6,891 nt of DNA from an uncultured Desulfobacterales bacterium (lineage in GTDB: Bacteria > Desulfobacterota > Desulfobacteria > Desulfobacterales > UBA11574), in the NCBI GenBank assembly GCA_937925895.1, contig CALANC010000154.1, forward strand, positions 1 to 6,891, given 5' to 3'. Made by a program: the position numbers and the translations under genes. The notes below the pieces were generated by a model. It was not told the origin of the DNA. It saw only the letters and a list, made by a program, of their open reading frames with translations, and did not search any database. Shown in pieces: positions 5,357-6,891 of the stretch (its first letter is position 1; each line of letters starts with the position of its first letter).

Positions 5357-5899
5357 TTATGCTGGAACTTTGTTGCATAATCTGTGAATCGTCTGCCCCC
5401 TCCATTTGCCCCTACCGGAAAAGGTGGGGATTTTTTTTATATCAAGAAAGTTGGCAATCTTCTCATAACTCATGCCGTCCTTCCTCATGTTATGGATAAG
5501 CTCAAGCGTCTTTTTTTTGTCCGTTTTTGGTATTGTAACTTCCGGAGCCAATTTTAAATTTGAATTGACACGTTTATCATCCGTAACCGTGCTTTCAGTG
5601 CTTACCAGGTGCTTGAGGAATTCAAAAAGATTATCCATTATTTCGGTTTTTTGTTCTTCTGATTTTGCTTTTCGCTCTTGGGCGTCTGCAATACGTTTTT
5701 GGCTTTCGGCAATGCCTGTAATGATTTGTTTTATTTCATTTAGAACTTCCGTGTCTTTCGCTTTCCCATGCAATTCATTTTTGTAGTCTTTGGTTTTTCG
5801 TCGTTCATAGCCTGCGTTTTTATGGTTGCCATACGATCTACGATATTTTTCAGATCGTTTCATTTTACCACTGCGAAGATTATGGAGAAAATCGTTCAT
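5357..5899 (-). CDS. coiled-coil protein with serine-recombinase-like HTH tail
   Basis: This 180-residue protein has no named function that I recognise. The N-terminus (about 10-47) is strongly basic (KMKRSEKYRRSYG and similar). Residues about 50-100 are a charged helical region (AESQKRIADAQERKAKSEEQK), probably coiled coil. The C-terminus (128-174) reads LELIHNMRKDGMSYEKIANFLD, then IPTFSGRGKWRGQTIHRL. This resembles the helix-turn-helix and GIPT-GRGxW-TVxRI tail of large serine recombinases and related DNA-binding proteins. The resolvase catalytic domain is absent, so it is unlikely to recombine DNA by itself and may be a small DNA-binding protein. AAGGAG lies 5 bases before the ATG, and a good promoter lies about 130 bases upstream. 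The cold-shock gene follows, so a shared nucleic-acid-related role is possible but unproven. Confidence 0.75.
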   Translation of the reverse strand: MNDFLHNLRSGKMKRSEKYRRSYGNHKNAGYERRKTKDYKNELHGKAKDTEVLNEIKQIITGIAESQKRIADAQERKAKSEEQKTEIMDNLFEFLKHLVSTESTVTDDKRVNSNLKLAPEVTIPKTDKKKTLELIHNMRKDGMSYEKIANFLDIKKIPTFSGRGKWRGQTIHRLCNKVPA

Positions 5900-6109
5900 T
5901 CAAACTCCTTCAATGTTTTTGTCGAATCGAGCGATCCTCGGAAAGAACGTCGAAACCTGATACCAAAGATGGGTTTTAAGTAAAATTGGCGAGATTTTTA
6001 CCTGCCTTATTAGAAAAGTGAAAAAAAGTGGTTTTTTCTATAAATCACACACATAGAAAAGTCAAGGCCGGATTTCTTTTTACCTGAATTGAATGATCGA
6101 GATGCTCAA
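5900..6109 (-). other. leader and promoter region of the HTH-tail gene
   Basis: No gene was seen in this interval between the WbqC-like and HTH-tail genes. It holds the promoter at 6037-6065 and about 130 bases of probable 5' leader with only short weak hairpins such as CGAG/CTCG. No recognised riboswitch was seen, nor any clear terminator after the WbqC-like gene. Confidence 0.5.
6037..6065 (-). promoter_or_regulatory. strong sigma70-type promoter of the HTH-tail gene
   Basis: On the - strand TTGACT (complement of 6060-6065) and TATAGA (complement of 6037-6042) are separated by exactly 17 bases. This is the closest match to consensus in the window. Transcription would start near 6030, giving a leader of about 130 bases before the start codon at 5899. 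Confidence 0.7.
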
Positions 6110-6799
6110 TTATCTATGATCGATTACAATATCATGGGCTTTGGGTCCACAATTAAAAATAACATCCAGTGTTGAAAGATTAGGGATGAAATCCCCCCAC
6201 AATTGTGGATATACTGGTGAGGGCAGTTTAAAATCCATCAACCCGATTTTTTCCTCTTTAAACATATCGGTGTCTAAATATTTTATAGCAGCACGTTGGG
6301 AAAGGAATTGAGATGCTCCCATTTTTTTGCAGATTTCAATTAGAAGCCGGTTGCCTTTTGCATGGATTTCCTGTTCTGATAGTAAAATGACCTTTGTATC
6401 AATTCGAAGACATCCCATTAAATAATGGATAATTTCAAGGTTCAAGTCTATGAGTTTTTCAAAGTTCGATGAATACAGCTTTTCCAAAAAGTTTACATGT
6501 TCTTTGTAATACGGAGACCTTAGATAGGCATTCTTTAGGCTAGACAAATGTTTTTTTGTCCAAAAGCCGTCATGGCATATTTCAACCGCATTTATGTTCT
6601 GCAGCCCCAAACCTTTTTTTTTCACCGGCACGGTTAGGCACAGGCTTCCTTGTTTGTTTTTAAATCGATTTCTAGTTATCCAGGTAGAACCTCTGGGGAA
6701 CTGAACGTTATCTAATATTATAAAAATATCAGATAGATAGGCCTTATAAAAAAAACCAAAAAAGGGGAAGAAATATGGTTGGTTGGCAGAAATAATCAT
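6110..6799 (-). CDS. WbqC-like family protein
   Basis: This is a 229-residue soluble protein matching the WbqC-like family (PF08889) along its length. The N-terminus reads ISANQPYFFPFFGFFYKA (3-20), followed by LDNVQF (29-34), TRNRFK (42-47), LTVPVKKKG (55-63), a central SEQEIHAKGN segment, and near the end the PQLWGDFIPNLSTLDVIFNCG pattern. Family members often sit in O-antigen or other surface polysaccharide loci; the biochemical role is not settled. The ATG is the first possible start after an in-frame TAA seven codons upstream; no clear Shine-Dalgarno is visible. The length is normal and the gene is intact. It may belong to a polysaccharide cluster continuing beyond the right edge of the window. 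Confidence 0.88.
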   Translation of the reverse strand: MIISANQPYFFPFFGFFYKAYLSDIFIILDNVQFPRGSTWITRNRFKNKQGSLCLTVPVKKKGLGLQNINAVEICHDGFWTKKHLSSLKNAYLRSPYYKEHVNFLEKLYSSNFEKLIDLNLEIIHYLMGCLRIDTKVILLSEQEIHAKGNRLLIEICKKMGASQFLSQRAAIKYLDTDMFKEEKIGLMDFKLPSPVYPQLWGDFIPNLSTLDVIFNCGPKAHDIVIDHR

Positions 6800-6891
6800 T
6801 TTCCGGTTGACTTTTTAACCTTATTCTGACCCATATGATCAGGAGTTTTTTGATCTAAAAAATAGAAAAATTAAACGTATGAGACTTGAGG
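6800..6891 (-). other. upstream region, possibly the 3' end of a further leftward gene
   Basis: Reading leftward from the window edge, one frame is open to a TGA at 6839-6841 and encodes a short hydrophobic and basic end (SLIRLIFLFFRSKNS). That could be the C-terminus of a membrane protein, but about 16 codons are too few to decide. No convincing promoter was seen. Confidence 0.15.

Noticed and set aside
5343..5367. Possible - strand terminator after the HTH-tail gene (TTCCA/TGGAA followed by T7)
   Set aside because: The stem is only 5 bp with a long AT-rich loop and overlaps the last codons and the next promoter; too weak to annotate.
5472..5786. Open frame on the + strand opposite the HTH-tail gene
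   Set aside because: It is antisense to a gene with a good promoter, Shine-Dalgarno and recognisable domain; its translation has no family features.

Overview
The window looks like a chromosomal segment from an anaerobic Desulfobacterota (deltaproteobacterial) genome, probably a Desulfobacterales-like sulfate reducer. This is an inference from three traits: the atpZ-atpI-atpB-atpE gene order, a b subunit carrying an N-terminal signal-like segment paired with a b'-like subunit, and a small hypothetical protein with a recombinase-tail HTH beside a cold-shock gene. The DNA is moderately AT-rich. No rRNA, tRNA, CRISPR array or complete insertion sequence was seen.

Positions 7-3789 (+ strand) form one compact operon for the membrane (F0) part of an F-type ATP synthase. 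A sigma70-like promoter at 7-35 is followed by atpZ, atpI, atpB (subunit a), a 324-residue protein made of four tandem c-subunit hairpins, an ordinary single-hairpin atpE, two b-type stator genes, and a rho-independent terminator. No F1 gene (delta, alpha, gamma, beta, epsilon) is present, so F1 must be encoded elsewhere. A DUF554 membrane protein gene follows on the same strand (3822-4514).

The outstanding feature is the four-hairpin c protein (called c4 here; 1409-2383). Its repeats are spaced 80-81 residues apart. Only the first keeps the ion-binding glutamate (Glu65); the other three have glutamine at that position (Gln145, Gln226, Gln307). The neighbouring AtpE has a nearly complete Na+-type ligand set with carboxylates on both helices. 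AtpE has a perfect Shine-Dalgarno, whereas c4 has a weak one, which would fit a mixed ring with many AtpE and few c4. Subunit a keeps its essential Arg (R167) but has Ala and Gly where E. coli has Glu219 and His245. Together these suggest an F0 motor with an altered, probably lower, ion-to-ATP ratio, somewhat like the V-type subunit in the hybrid ring of Acetobacterium woodii, but with four hairpins instead of two.

Positions 4515-5034 are non-coding. They hold a G-rich imperfect inverted-repeat pair about 230 bases apart, two short perfect hairpins, and the terminator of the leftward cold-shock gene. From 5035 to the end, genes point left: a cold-shock protein with an acidic tail (5035-5289), a 180-residue coiled-coil protein ending in a serine-recombinase-like HTH tail (5357-5899), and a WbqC-family protein (6110-6799). 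Good sigma70-like promoters lie upstream of the first two of these.
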